Shown here: positions 14,757 to 21,232 of the stretch, in pieces
Layout of the letters: each line of letters begins with the position of its first letter
Position numbering within the stretch: the first letter of the stretch is position 1
Source of the DNA: a virus
IMG/VR virus record: IMGVR_UViG_3300044946_000053
Span: 1-21,232 of that record
Reading direction: 5' to 3' (one strand)
DNA: 21,232 nucleotides
Notes under the pieces: generated by a model
Seen by the model: the letters and a program-made list of their open reading frames with translations, nothing else
What the model was told of the DNA's origin: nothing
Database searches by the model: none
Position numbers and translations under genes: made by a program

Positions 14757-14993
14757 TTAGATCATCGCAATTCCGAGATCACACGTCACAGCGGAAGGGA
14801 AGTCCGTCAACAGCGACGGCGGAATGCCGATCTGATCGACAGTCATAACCACTTGGGACCACATCGCAATCACTTGACAGTTGCCGTCCCCCGGCTCGAA
14901 ATACGCCACGAACGGAGCGGAGCCAAGTTGCGTCGCCATCGCTGCGACGGCGGGTTGGAAGACCGAATAGGCCGTGTATGTCAGTTGCAGCAT
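14757..14993 (-). CDS. Small phage protein of unknown function
   Basis: 78 residues from ATG at 14993, or 82 from the ATG at 15005. GAGG abuts the first ATG, so the second is preferred although its spacing (about 13 nt) is long. The sequence MLQLTYTAYSVFQPAVAAMA, GSAPFVAYFEPGDGNCQVIAMW and SLLTDFPSAVTCDLG is mixed hydrophobic without a signal peptide and with two Cys. I do not recognise a family. It lies 12-25 nt after the repetitive exported fibre gene and before a strong hairpin. Confidence 0.6.
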   Translation of the reverse strand: MLQLTYTAYSVFQPAVAAMATQLGSAPFVAYFEPGDGNCQVIAMWSQVVMTVDQIGIPPSLLTDFPSAVTCDLGIAMI

Positions 14994-15017
14994 TGCTAGT
15001 TCCATTCCTCGTTTGAG

Positions 15018-16727
15018 TTAATACTGAAACCCTGTAATCTCCACATCCAGCGTCGGCGCATTCGTTACGAACGTCGAGTTGGCTGTGACGCAGATCGCCA
15101 GGGTCCCATTCCCAGCGATTTCCCAGCCATCCGGTATCGGGACCTGAAATCGATCGAACGCTGCCAGCGTAGCAGCAGCCCCACTCACTGCTTGGAAGGC
15201 GATCGGAGTCGACGTTACCACGCACGTCCCACCAGTGTTGATCCTAAGCGAAAACGTAGTGATCTGTGCTGTCGCTGTCGCAGTGTTTCCCCGGGTCGCA
15301 AACGTCAGCGAAGTCATCCGGAACGTCTTGCCAGCTGTGATGACGAAACTCGTCCCAGTTGTCGTCGCACCAGTACCACTTGCCTGTGTCAGTGTAAGCA
15401 GGGTCTCAACTGTCGTCGCGCCGGCGGCAGCGCCAGTTGCATAGTAATTGACCTCGGTCCGGCCGGAGTTTATCACGTCCTGTGTCGGGAAGAAGTTCGA
15501 GGCCTGAGTACCCTTAGCCTGTGCCGCGACGGCAGTCCCGCCGACCTGCGAGACATTGTCTTGGGCAATCGTGTTCGGGGACGATGCCACGACAACCGCC
15601 GGCTGGCTCGTCGTAGCAGCAGTGACGGCGGGCGCCACCCCAGCAGTATTGACCCCGTCCGTCAGCTCGGAGAACCACCCGTTCGCGGCGGTGCCATGCG
15701 TACCCTGGTTCGCCGTCACAGTTCCGCTTACTGTAGGCGTATTCGTCACAAACACGTTCGCGCCCAGGTAATTCCCCGTCGTCGGCGCGGTGCCATACGC
15801 CGTGGGCACGCCAAGACTCGTCGTGTTCCACTGCGTCACGTTGGTCGAAGCATTGCTCGGCGGGACTGTCGTCACCGCGTCAGCAGACGTAAGCGCCCGA
15901 ATGCTCCTCGGATCGACAATCGCTCCGCTGACAGCGATCCCCACAGGCCACGCTGCCGAGGCACTGCCCGCCGTCCCCTGCGTTGCAGTCGTCGTCCCAC
16001 TCGTGACCCACGGAGAAGTCGACTGTGTTACAGCAAGTGTCGAGTTCGAGATCGAGAACGACGAGGGGAAATTGCTAATGATCCGAGGGTCAATCGCGAC
16101 GCCGCCAACGACGATATCGACAGGCCAGGGCGAGCTAGTGCTAGCAGCAGCCCCTTGAGCAGTGGTCACGACATCAGCACTTGTCAGCGCCCTGATCTGG
16201 TACTTGCTTGAGCTAACACCGCCCGCGAGGGTCGCAAGGTTCCCGCCGCTTTCCAGCGCCAGCAGCGACGTGTTCAGATTCGTGCCGGCGTTCGCCGTGA
16301 CGCTCCCTGTCACCGAGTCGACCCACGGCGAGGTCCCTTGCGTAGCAGCAACGGTGCCGGACACCAGCTGAGTCGCCGGGAAGTTCGAGACGCTTACGCT
16401 ACCGCTGCTCACGCTTACGCTGCCGCTGATGATCCTCGGATCAACAACAACCCCGCCAACGACAATGTCAACAGGCCAAGCGGCCGAGGCCACCGCAGGG
16501 GTTCCCTGCGCAACAGTTCCCCCGCCGCTTCCCCCACCACCAACAGTGCAAAGCGTCCCGGTTGTATCTTGAGTCAATATCGAAAGCTGCCCTGGGACAT
16601 ACGCTTGCGGCAGCGTACCGCAGGTACTCACCACAATGGCCGAGTCAGCAGCGTGGGCGGTGCCCGCCAGCGACGCGAACGCCAGCGAAGCGAGACTGGC
16701 CAGCGCGAGGCACTGGCGCTTAGCCAT
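15018..16727 (-). CDS. Exported repetitive fibre-like protein
   Basis: 569 residues. The ATG at 16727 overlaps the upstream stop by 8 nt (ATGGCTAA). MAKRQCLALASLASLAFASLAGTAHAA is a signal peptide with AHA/AD cleavage. After a Gly-rich linker (62-70), a unit with WPVDIVVGG and DPRIIS occurs three times (about 84-100, 201-217, 260-276), with TQGTSPWV and IRALTSAD units between. Residues 298-330 (TQWNTTSLGVPTAYGTAPT) and 345-380 (GTAANGWFSELTDGVNTAGV) match modules I know from uncultured-phage fibre-like proteins. The C-terminal domain (470-569) has FRMTSLTFATRGNTATA and PDGWEIAGNGTLAICV, beta-sandwich-like. Four Cys remain in the mature protein. Role: head fibre, tail fibre or secreted adhesin (inferred). 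Confidence 0.82.
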   Translation of the reverse strand: MAKRQCLALASLASLAFASLAGTAHAADSAIVVSTCGTLPQAYVPGQLSILTQDTTGTLCTVGGGGSGGGTVAQGTPAVASAAWPVDIVVGGVVVDPRIISGSVSVSSGSVSVSNFPATQLVSGTVAATQGTSPWVDSVTGSVTANAGTNLNTSLLALESGGNLATLAGGVSSSKYQIRALTSADVVTTAQGAAASTSSPWPVDIVVGGVAIDPRIISNFPSSFSISNSTLAVTQSTSPWVTSGTTTATQGTAGSASAAWPVGIAVSGAIVDPRSIRALTSADAVTTVPPSNASTNVTQWNTTSLGVPTAYGTAPTTGNYLGANVFVTNTPTVSGTVTANQGTHGTAANGWFSELTDGVNTAGVAPAVTAATTSQPAVVVASSPNTIAQDNVSQVGGTAVAAQAKGTQASNFFPTQDVINSGRTEVNYYATGAAAGATTVETLLTLTQASGTGATTTGTSFVITAGKTFRMTSLTFATRGNTATATAQITTFSLRINTGGTCVVTSTPIAFQAVSGAAATLAAFDRFQVPIPDGWEIAGNGTLAICVTANSTFVTNAPTLDVEITGFQY

Positions 16728-17055
16728 ACTTGACGACAAATGGGTGCCCCACACTCGCCCCCGCCAGATGCACCGAGTCATTGAACACCGGAGAGGGGAA
16801 GATCATTTTCCACTCGCGGAGCGGGTCGAGTGGCAAGGCACCGAGTCCAGGAGCACCGGCTTCGCCAGCGGGCAGGGTGAAGTTGATCCAGAGCTGCTCC
16901 GTCGTCGACAGGTTGAACACCAGCAGCATCGCACGGTTGTACTGCTGTGGGAGTACCTGCTGATCAGCAAAGCCCCCAGATGCCAGGGCGCCAGAGGCGT
17001 CGTTCGCGCTGATACAGCAGCTCCCGCGGTTGGCAAGGGCGCCGAGTTCACTCAC
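16720..17055 (-). CDS. Small phage protein upstream of the repetitive fibre
   Basis: 111 residues from GTG at 17055, overlapping the upstream stop (GTGA). The core QQYNRAMLLVFNLSTTEQLW, INFTLPAGEAGAPGLGALPL and DPLREWKMIFPSPVFND followed by GHPFVVKYG looks like a small beta-sandwich virion protein. I have seen similar short proteins beside phage fibre genes but know no role. It has a CC pair near residue 13. The end overlaps the next start by 8 nt, so both are probably made together. Confidence 0.7.
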   Translation of the reverse strand: MSELGALANRGSCCISANDASGALASGGFADQQVLPQQYNRAMLLVFNLSTTEQLWINFTLPAGEAGAPGLGALPLDPLREWKMIFPSPVFNDSVHLAGASVGHPFVVKYG

Positions 17056-17633
17056 TTCGCAGCCAATATGCTCTGCAACGACCCATCTCCAGTCGGGCGC
17101 AGCGATCCAGCAAACCCAGCGATTTTCTCCTCCCGCGCGAGCACCGCTGCTTCCCGCGCGGACACTTTCGCCTCGCGGTCTGCCAGCGCGGCTTCGCTCG
17201 CGCGCAGCGCAGTCTCTCGAAGCGCCAGCGCCGAGTCCCTGATCTTCGTCGCGGCGGCCAGGTCCGCTTGCGCTTTCGCCGAGCTTTTCGCAAAATCCGC
17301 CGCCTTCGCCGCCAGCTCAGCCTCTTTCGTCGCCAGGGTGCGGCGCGAAGCGCCCAGCTCGACGTTCGCGGCCTCCACTTCGCCGACGCTGTCCGACAGC
17401 TTGGCCTCGCCGGCCGCTAGTGCGGCCTCGCGTTTGTCAAGCCCTGAGCTTGCAGCAGCAGCGACCTCGGCCGCGCCCTCGGCCTTGGCTTGCGCCTCGC
17501 CGGCGCTTTTCGCCGCCGCACGAAGCTCGCTCGCGGCTTGGCCCAGGGCCTTCAGATCCGTCAGCGCAGCAAGGCCCTTGACCAGGGCTTCCAGCGTTCC
17601 AGCAGTCTGGGCCGCGCCTGCTAGCGAGATCAT
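17052..17633 (-). CDS. Ala-rich coiled-coil protein
   Basis: 193 residues from ATG at 17633 with GAAGGAG 8 nt upstream; it overlaps the previous stop as ATGA. After a short N-terminal helix (TLEALVKGLAALTDLKALGQ) almost the whole protein is one long coiled coil rich in Ala, Glu, Lys and Arg, with near-repeats such as KREAALAAGEAKL and REAKVSAREAAVLAREEKIA. The C-terminus (TGDGSLQSILAAK) is short. Such rods occur as phage head or tail accessory proteins, but none is recognised by name. Overlaps on both sides place it in one translation unit with 17630-17908 and 16720-17055. Confidence 0.72.
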   Translation of the reverse strand: MISLAGAAQTAGTLEALVKGLAALTDLKALGQAASELRAAAKSAGEAQAKAEGAAEVAAAASSGLDKREAALAAGEAKLSDSVGEVEAANVELGASRRTLATKEAELAAKAADFAKSSAKAQADLAAATKIRDSALALRETALRASEAALADREAKVSAREAAVLAREEKIAGFAGSLRPTGDGSLQSILAAK

Positions 17634-17908
17634 CTCACAAACTCCTTCACCGTAATCGTCGTGCTTGCGCTCACGCCGTAGAATCTCGTCCCCGCCGGCA
17701 GCGGATGGGCAAGACCCTGCCCCCAGTCCAGCATCACCAGCTCATCGGCGTAAAGCATCACAAACTTCGTTCGGTTGGTGAACTTCTTGCTCGTGTCGCC
17801 GAGCTCGAGCGTCTGCTCCCGCAGCGCCGGGGCGGCGCCGGCTTGCACTGGCGAGCCGTCGAAATCCCTAGCCAGCGAGGCGAACTCGGTCAGCCAAACG
17901 CGTGCCAT
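17630..17908 (-). CDS. Small phage head or tail protein
   Basis: 92 residues from ATG at 17908 with AAGGG 8 nt upstream; a GTG 9 nt earlier is too close to that site. MARVWLTEFASLARDFDGSP leads to QTLELGDTSKKFTNRTKFVM, LYADELVMLDWG and LPAGTRFYGVSASTTITV. The R-V-L-Y-A-D...LPAGT-Y-GV pattern is one I recognise from short virion-associated proteins of uncharacterised podoviruses. It probably forms a small beta domain. No signal peptide and no Cys. Confidence 0.72.
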   Translation of the reverse strand: MARVWLTEFASLARDFDGSPVQAGAAPALREQTLELGDTSKKFTNRTKFVMLYADELVMLDWGQGLAHPLPAGTRFYGVSASTTITVKEFVR

Positions 17909-17920
17909 CGGCCTCACCCT

Positions 17921-18595
17921 TCACAGTATAACATTGCAATCCACCGTCGCGGTAAGTGCCGACAACGACGAGTCCGTCGTAATCACCCGCCATGTTCTCG
18001 GCACCACTGCATTCACGAGCACAGCAGTCGCGCTACTGGCAGCAGTCACGCCCGGGTACACCGTTAGTACGTCAGTGCCAGTCCCAGTGAGGGCCGTACT
18101 TGCCAACAGGGTGTAATAAATCCCGTTCGTGTTGTCCTTCCCCTGGATCGTGAACGTTACGCTCGTGCCAGTCAGCGCCGTGATGTTGACGACACAGACG
18201 AGGCCGCGCCCGACATAATTCGTCTGGTCGAGGCCGTTCACGCTGGCGGTACCTGGCACAACGACGTTGCCGTAGTCTGAGTTAGACCACGGTTGACAGT
18301 ACTGGGTCTGCACCCCCGTCGGACTGGCTGTCGCCGGCGTCGTCACGAGGAAACATGGCTGGACCGGCACTTGCGCGGACGCAAGCGAGGGCGCGAGTCC
18401 AAGCACGAGCGCGAGCACTAGTACGAAATACGGCAGTTTTGCTGGGGCGGAAGCTGCCAACGCTGAGGGGCAATCCGACCGAGTTACCCCGGCCTTGAGT
18501 ACACCAGTGCAAGGCCCTGGCCGCGCCGCTACGCGCTGTTGTCCCCACCCACGCAGGACGTTCATGACCGTCTGCGTCCAGTTCGATCTCATCAT
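17921..18595 (-). CDS. Exported small beta-sandwich phage protein with a long N-terminal extension
   Basis: 224 residues from ATG at 18595, overlapping the upstream stop (ATGA) with AAGG about 8 nt upstream. The hydrophobic core KLPYFVLVLALVLGLAPSLASAQ lies at about residues 53-75, with cleavage at ASA/QV. About 50 residues rich in Arg, Pro and Cys precede it, which is unusually long for a signal-peptide n-region. The mature domain has GLVCVVNITALTGTSVTFTI, YYTLLASTALTGTGTDVLTV and VPRTWRVITT, an Ig-like sandwich common in short phage structural proteins. There are four Cys in the mature part. No better in-frame start was found nearer the signal. Confidence 0.75.
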   Translation of the reverse strand: MMRSNWTQTVMNVLRGWGQQRVAARPGPCTGVLKAGVTRSDCPSALAASAPAKLPYFVLVLALVLGLAPSLASAQVPVQPCFLVTTPATASPTGVQTQYCQPWSNSDYGNVVVPGTASVNGLDQTNYVGRGLVCVVNITALTGTSVTFTIQGKDNTNGIYYTLLASTALTGTGTDVLTVYPGVTAASSATAVLVNAVVPRTWRVITTDSSLSALTATVDCNVIL

Positions 18596-18867
18596 TCGCC
18601 AGCCTTCAGATACTCAACCGCCCCGCGCAAGGCGCTGCCAGCACCGTCCGGCGAGACGCCCTGGCGACCATCTGCTGCCGGCGGGGTGATCCTCGGCGGG
18701 TTCTTCGTGAACACCTGCGAGGATCGATACTCGCCAGTGGCCTCATTGCACGAACTCGTCGTCGTGATGTACCCGTTGTCGATCTTCCGAGTCGAGATCG
18801 AGTGGCTCTCACCAGCGCCCAGCGGCTTCGCCGCGAGCGAGGCCGTGTCATTCAAGCGTTTTGCCAT
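18592..18867 (-). CDS. Small phage protein with RKIDNGY and LRGAVEYLK motifs
   Basis: 91 residues from ATG at 18867 with GGAGGTG about 6 nt upstream, which rules out the longer reading from 18900. The protein MAKRLNDTASLAAKPLGAGE continues with SISTRKIDNGYITTTSSCNE, ATGEYRSSQVFT and a Pro-rich region. It ends GSALRGAVEYLKAGE. The S-RKIDNGY...C-E-TGEYRS pattern is known to me from uncharacterised proteins of P22-like phages. Its last motif is shared with the next gene upstream (18919-19179). Confidence 0.75.
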   Translation of the reverse strand: MAKRLNDTASLAAKPLGAGESHSISTRKIDNGYITTTSSCNEATGEYRSSQVFTKNPPRITPPAADGRQGVSPDGAGSALRGAVEYLKAGE

Positions 18868-18918
18868 TACCCACCTCCGCTTCGCGATTACTGGCAGCAA
18901 AGTCGCCGAAGGCGGCGC

Positions 18919-19179
18919 CTACTTCGAGTACTTGCCCGTGGGCTTCATCCCATGCAACGGCACGTGCCGAATGTGCGCGGTCGAGCCCTGGTGCGGGCCG
19001 AGATCATCATACCGCTCGGGATGCTGTTTTTTCAACTCGTCGACCGCCCCTCGCAAGCCCTGCGTGGGCGAGCCCTCCAGCGCCCCGTGCATATCAGCCT
19101 TTTTCTCGTTCCCGACGTGGTCGGCCTTTGGCCCGCCGGCAGCCGCCGGCGCTTCGCGGAGGGGTTTTCCATCAGTCAT
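18919..19179 (-). CDS. Small charged phage protein with LRGAVDELK motif
   Basis: 86 residues from ATG at 19179 with AGGAGA about 8 nt upstream. The N-terminal half is disordered-looking (EAPAAAGGPKADHVGNEKKA). GSPTQGLRGAVDELKKQHPE at residues 37-56 is helical, and the C-terminus STAHIRHVPLHGMKPTGKYS is basic and His-rich. The family is not recognised by name; similar short tails occur in podovirus hypothetical proteins. No signal peptide. Confidence 0.68.
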   Translation of the reverse strand: MTDGKPLREAPAAAGGPKADHVGNEKKADMHGALEGSPTQGLRGAVDELKKQHPERYDDLGPHQGSTAHIRHVPLHGMKPTGKYSK

Positions 19180-19203
19180 CTTTCAGTTCTCCTGCTTTCC
19201 AGT

Positions 19204-19229
19204 TGACCGCCGCGAAGCGGCGGGGGTCA
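19204..19229. other. Strong GC hairpin between the nuclease and the next small gene
   Basis: CCGCCGCGAAGCGGCGG (19207-19223) is a 7-bp stem with a 3-nt GAA loop; outer TGAC and GTCA can also pair around bulged G residues. It fills most of the 60-nt gap. No T-tract follows on the minus strand, so an RNA-stability or processing role is more likely than termination. Confidence 0.55.
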
Positions 19230-19239
19230 TAGGTTGACA

Positions 19240-19776
19240 CTATAGGCCAAGGGTTTCCGGCGCCAACGGTGCGGCGGTGACTCGTGGACGAATGGCGCAA
19301 GATGGCGCCAGTGGCGCCTTCGGTAGCCACTGCAGCACCACTCTCCCGCCAGCAGTCGCGATATCGACTGCCTTCTGCCAGTCGCCAGTGATCACGGCCC
19401 CGGAGTCAAGGGCCTCCGGCACCAGCACCTTGCACACCACCAGCCCGAAAACGCGCTTGCCACTGGCCTTCGCCACAACCGGCCGATACAGCTTCTCGAT
19501 CTGCAAATGCCCCTCGAGGATCCAGGTGTACTTGGCTTCCAGCACCAGCAGTCCACCAGCCACTGCTAGTAGCAGATCAGGCTGGCACCAGCCAGCCCCC
19601 CTTCGATCCTTAAACTCGAACCACTGCCCATGGACTGCTGTCGGCAGGGCCTTCGCCAGCGCTCGCTCATACCGCAAGCCCTGAGCCTTGGCCCCGCGGC
19701 TTCGCCGTTTGCCAGCAAACATGGGCGGCGGCTGGCACGTCCTCGCCCACACCAGCCCATCAATGACCCTGGTCAT
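19240..19776 (-). CDS. PD-(D/E)XK nuclease-like protein
   Basis: 178 residues from ATG at 19776, 22 nt after the fibre stop; Shine-Dalgarno weak. A basic N-terminus (AGKRRSRGAKAQGLRYERAL, with E37) precedes QPDLLLAVAGGLLVLEAKYT, which supplies D67 and E80-x-K82, the core of the PD-(D/E)XK fold. HLQIEKLYRPVV and RVFGLVVCKV then form the following helix and strand. The layout E...PD...ExK is that of resolvase-like and VRR-NUC-like nucleases. In this position it could trim DNA ends during packaging or degrade competing DNA; both are guesses. The C-terminal 30 residues are Pro/Ala-rich. Catalytic residues are all present, so it may be active. Confidence 0.72.
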   Translation of the reverse strand: MTRVIDGLVWARTCQPPPMFAGKRRSRGAKAQGLRYERALAKALPTAVHGQWFEFKDRRGAGWCQPDLLLAVAGGLLVLEAKYTWILEGHLQIEKLYRPVVAKASGKRVFGLVVCKVLVPEALDSGAVITGDWQKAVDIATAGGRVVLQWLPKAPLAPSCAIRPRVTAAPLAPETLGL

Positions 19777-19798
19777 AGCTTCGACAGCGCTGTTGCTG

Positions 19799-21232
19799 TC
19801 ACAGCTTCATCTCGAAATTCACCGCCGTCGTCGGCTGGATGATCGACAGCGGTGTGCTCGACCCGCCAAGGTGCACACCAGTCGTGGACGAACTGGTGGC
19901 CGTCGGGGTGTAGATAGTGCCGGGCAAGTTCCCGCCCGCGCCGTCGTTACTGCCAGTGCTCAAATTATACGTATGCGTGTGGCCCGGGTCCGGCAGCACA
20001 TAGTCCGGCAAATTCGCCTGGGCGATCGTAGAGGTCTGGGAGCCAAAGGACGAGCCCAACACGCGGGCCGACAGCCCCGCGCCAGTCCCCGCCGAGCCAA
20101 CAACGCGGCTTTGCATCAGCGGCAGGTTGATTGTCTTGTTCGCGGCGAAGTCAGCAGCAGCGCTCGCGCCCCGGCCACCACTCACCGGACAGTTCGCATT
20201 CGCGCAGTCAGTCCACAGCAGGGCGAACAGCGCCGAGGTGCTCGCGGACGCCAGCGTCGTCGCCCCACTCGCAGCATTCCCGATGGTCCCGTCGTTCATC
20301 AGCACCCAGCCAACGTCCGCAGTCAGCTTCAGCGTCATCTTGACATCGCCGGTCGACCAGATCCCCTGCCCAGTGTTGAACGTGCTCACGCTCGGGTTCG
20401 GATAAGTACCAGCGAGATCGCCAGCAGCGGCCCCGGTGATCGAGTTGCCACTCGCCTGCGTCAGCGACAGCACCCGCCAGACGCCAGAGGGCTCTGCCGC
20501 CACCAGCGCGGTCGTGCCCGCTGCCGTGGTGATGTTGCTCCCGCCCGCCGGCAACTGCAAGTTCGTGCCCTGCGTCAGCGTCAGCACCCCCGTGAACTCG
20601 AGCCCGATGATCGTGCCGGCTGGGCAGCTCGCGTCAAATGCGGTGATCGTGGTCGTGCCAGTCACCTGCACGTACGGATTCCCCAGCGCACAGATATTCG
20701 TCGTCCCCGCGCTCGCGATCGTCGCAAACCCGCTCTGCCACCCGCCGTTCAGCAGCTGATACTCGGTCCCATCCCAGGTCGCCGAGTACGCCGAGCCGAG
20801 CACCAGATCACCCGCAACGAGTGGCACCAGGCCACTGCTCGCCCGCTTTAGCACCGAGAACACACCAGTCCCGCTCGTGTTCAACGTCACCGCTGCTGTG
20901 TTCGTGAACCCGGCCACGAAGTTGAGCTGGTTCCCAACCGTCAGCGCGAAGCCCACCGGCACCGTGCTAGTCACCACCTGGGCATTCGCCGCACCGACAG
21001 TCGAGCCGGGGAAGGAGAAGAACGTGCCAGCGCTGCCACTGCCCAGCAGCGCGATCGGGTCTCCCGTCAGCTGGTCCCACACCAGGTCCGAGAATTGGTC
21101 AAATACCTGCTGCCGGTACTGCCCGCTGCCATACACGATCGCGCGGCCAGCAGCATCAAGGCTGACACACGGCGAGGCATTCGGCGTGACCTGGAGCGGG
21201 TCGAGCCAGGTCGTCTTCGCGATCAGGGTGTT
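19799..21232 (-). CDS. Tail fibre with collar-like C-terminal domain (N-terminus outside window)
   Basis: The frame is open to the right window edge: 477 visible residues, with a GTG at 21136 as an internal codon rather than the start. The visible N-terminal part has TTWLDPLQVTPNASPCVSLD and YRQQVFDQFSDLVWDQLTGD. AAAGDLAGTYPNPSV is a linker motif typical of phage fibres. Near the C-terminus GWVLMNDGTIG...TSALFALLW...KTINLPLMQSRVVG matches the phage collar domain, and GHTHTY followed by a distal end STPLSIIQPTTAVNFEM is usual for collar fibres. The H-T-H resembles metal-binding HxH motifs of fibre tips. Five Cys are visible. Whether it also has a signal peptide lies outside the window. Confidence 0.85.
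   Translation of the reverse strand, partial: NTLIAKTTWLDPLQVTPNASPCVSLDAAGRAIVYGSGQYRQQVFDQFSDLVWDQLTGDPIALLGSGSAGTFFSFPGSTVGAANAQVVTSTVPVGFALTVGNQLNFVAGFTNTAAVTLNTSGTGVFSVLKRASSGLVPLVAGDLVLGSAYSATWDGTEYQLLNGGWQSGFATIASAGTTNICALGNPYVQVTGTTTITAFDASCPAGTIIGLEFTGVLTLTQGTNLQLPAGGSNITTAAGTTALVAAEPSGVWRVLSLTQASGNSITGAAAGDLAGTYPNPSVSTFNTGQGIWSTGDVKMTLKLTADVGWVLMNDGTIGNAASGATTLASASTSALFALLWTDCANANCPVSGGRGASAAADFAANKTINLPLMQSRVVGSAGTGAGLSARVLGSSFGSQTSTIAQANLPDYVLPDPGHTHTYNLSTGSNDGAGGNLPGTIYTPTATSSSTTGVHLGGSSTPLSIIQPTTAVNFEMKL

Noticed and set aside
15192-16211. 339-codon Arg-rich frame on the plus strand
   Set aside because: Antisense to the repetitive fibre gene, with no protein-like pattern or ribosome-binding site of note.
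17921-17960. TATACT-like -10 box on the minus strand near 17925
   Set aside because: It lies inside the last codons of the exported small gene and has no matching -35 at proper spacing.
19688-20851. 387-codon open frame on the plus strand
   Set aside because: It is antisense to the collar fibre with shadow composition (Arg-rich, low complexity).

Overview
The window is a stretch of a tailed double-stranded DNA phage or prophage genome, with about 60 % GC by eye over most of its length. Every gene I can support lies on the minus strand, so transcription runs from high to low coordinates. Genes are packed with 4-11 nt overlaps or gaps of a few bases. The head and neck genes follow the order of P22-like podoviruses: large terminase, portal, scaffold, coat, gp4-like tail accessory factor, gp10-like tail factor. 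Proteins with AXA-type Sec signal peptides suggest a Gram-negative host, but the host cannot be named. I see no integrase, repressor, replication, lysis, tRNA, CRISPR or IS feature, so lifestyle is open.

Region A (21232 down to 13400) is a virion-accessory block. It starts with a collar-type tail fibre cut by the right window edge and a PD-(D/E)XK nuclease-like protein. Two small phage proteins follow, then a small exported protein and three tightly coupled small proteins, one an Ala-rich coiled coil. It ends with a repetitive exported fibre, a small unknown protein and an exported carbohydrate-binding-like fibre. The block closes with a textbook intrinsic terminator (13322-13357) flanked by two further GC-rich hairpins.

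Region B (13279 down to 6547) is the packaging and head module: TerL, a 63-aa protein, the P22-type portal, two small proteins, a Pro/Ala-rich scaffold, a 248-nt intergenic region with repeats, and the P22-type coat protein.

Region C (6534 down to 1707) starts with an HNH-AP2 homing endonuclease just after coat. Three small proteins follow, two of them sharing a PKM(Y/F)YH motif. A second fibre locus comes next: three coupled genes whose products carry N-terminal signal peptides or a membrane helix, ending in a lower-GC beta-helix tailspike or depolymerase candidate. Region D (1702 to 1) resumes the P22 neck: gp4-like, a small virion-like protein, and a gp10-like protein cut by the left edge.

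The most unusual theme is that six virion-like proteins, in two loci on either side of the head genes, begin with Sec-type signal peptides or hydrophobic anchors. Five of the six have an even number of cysteines in the mature part. This suggests exported, disulphide-bonded phage adhesins or decoys rather than ordinary cytoplasmically assembled fibres. Other points of interest are an amber stop followed by 25 coding-like codons, a terminator directly in front of terL, and 28 copies of the heptamer GCGAAGC (both strands).
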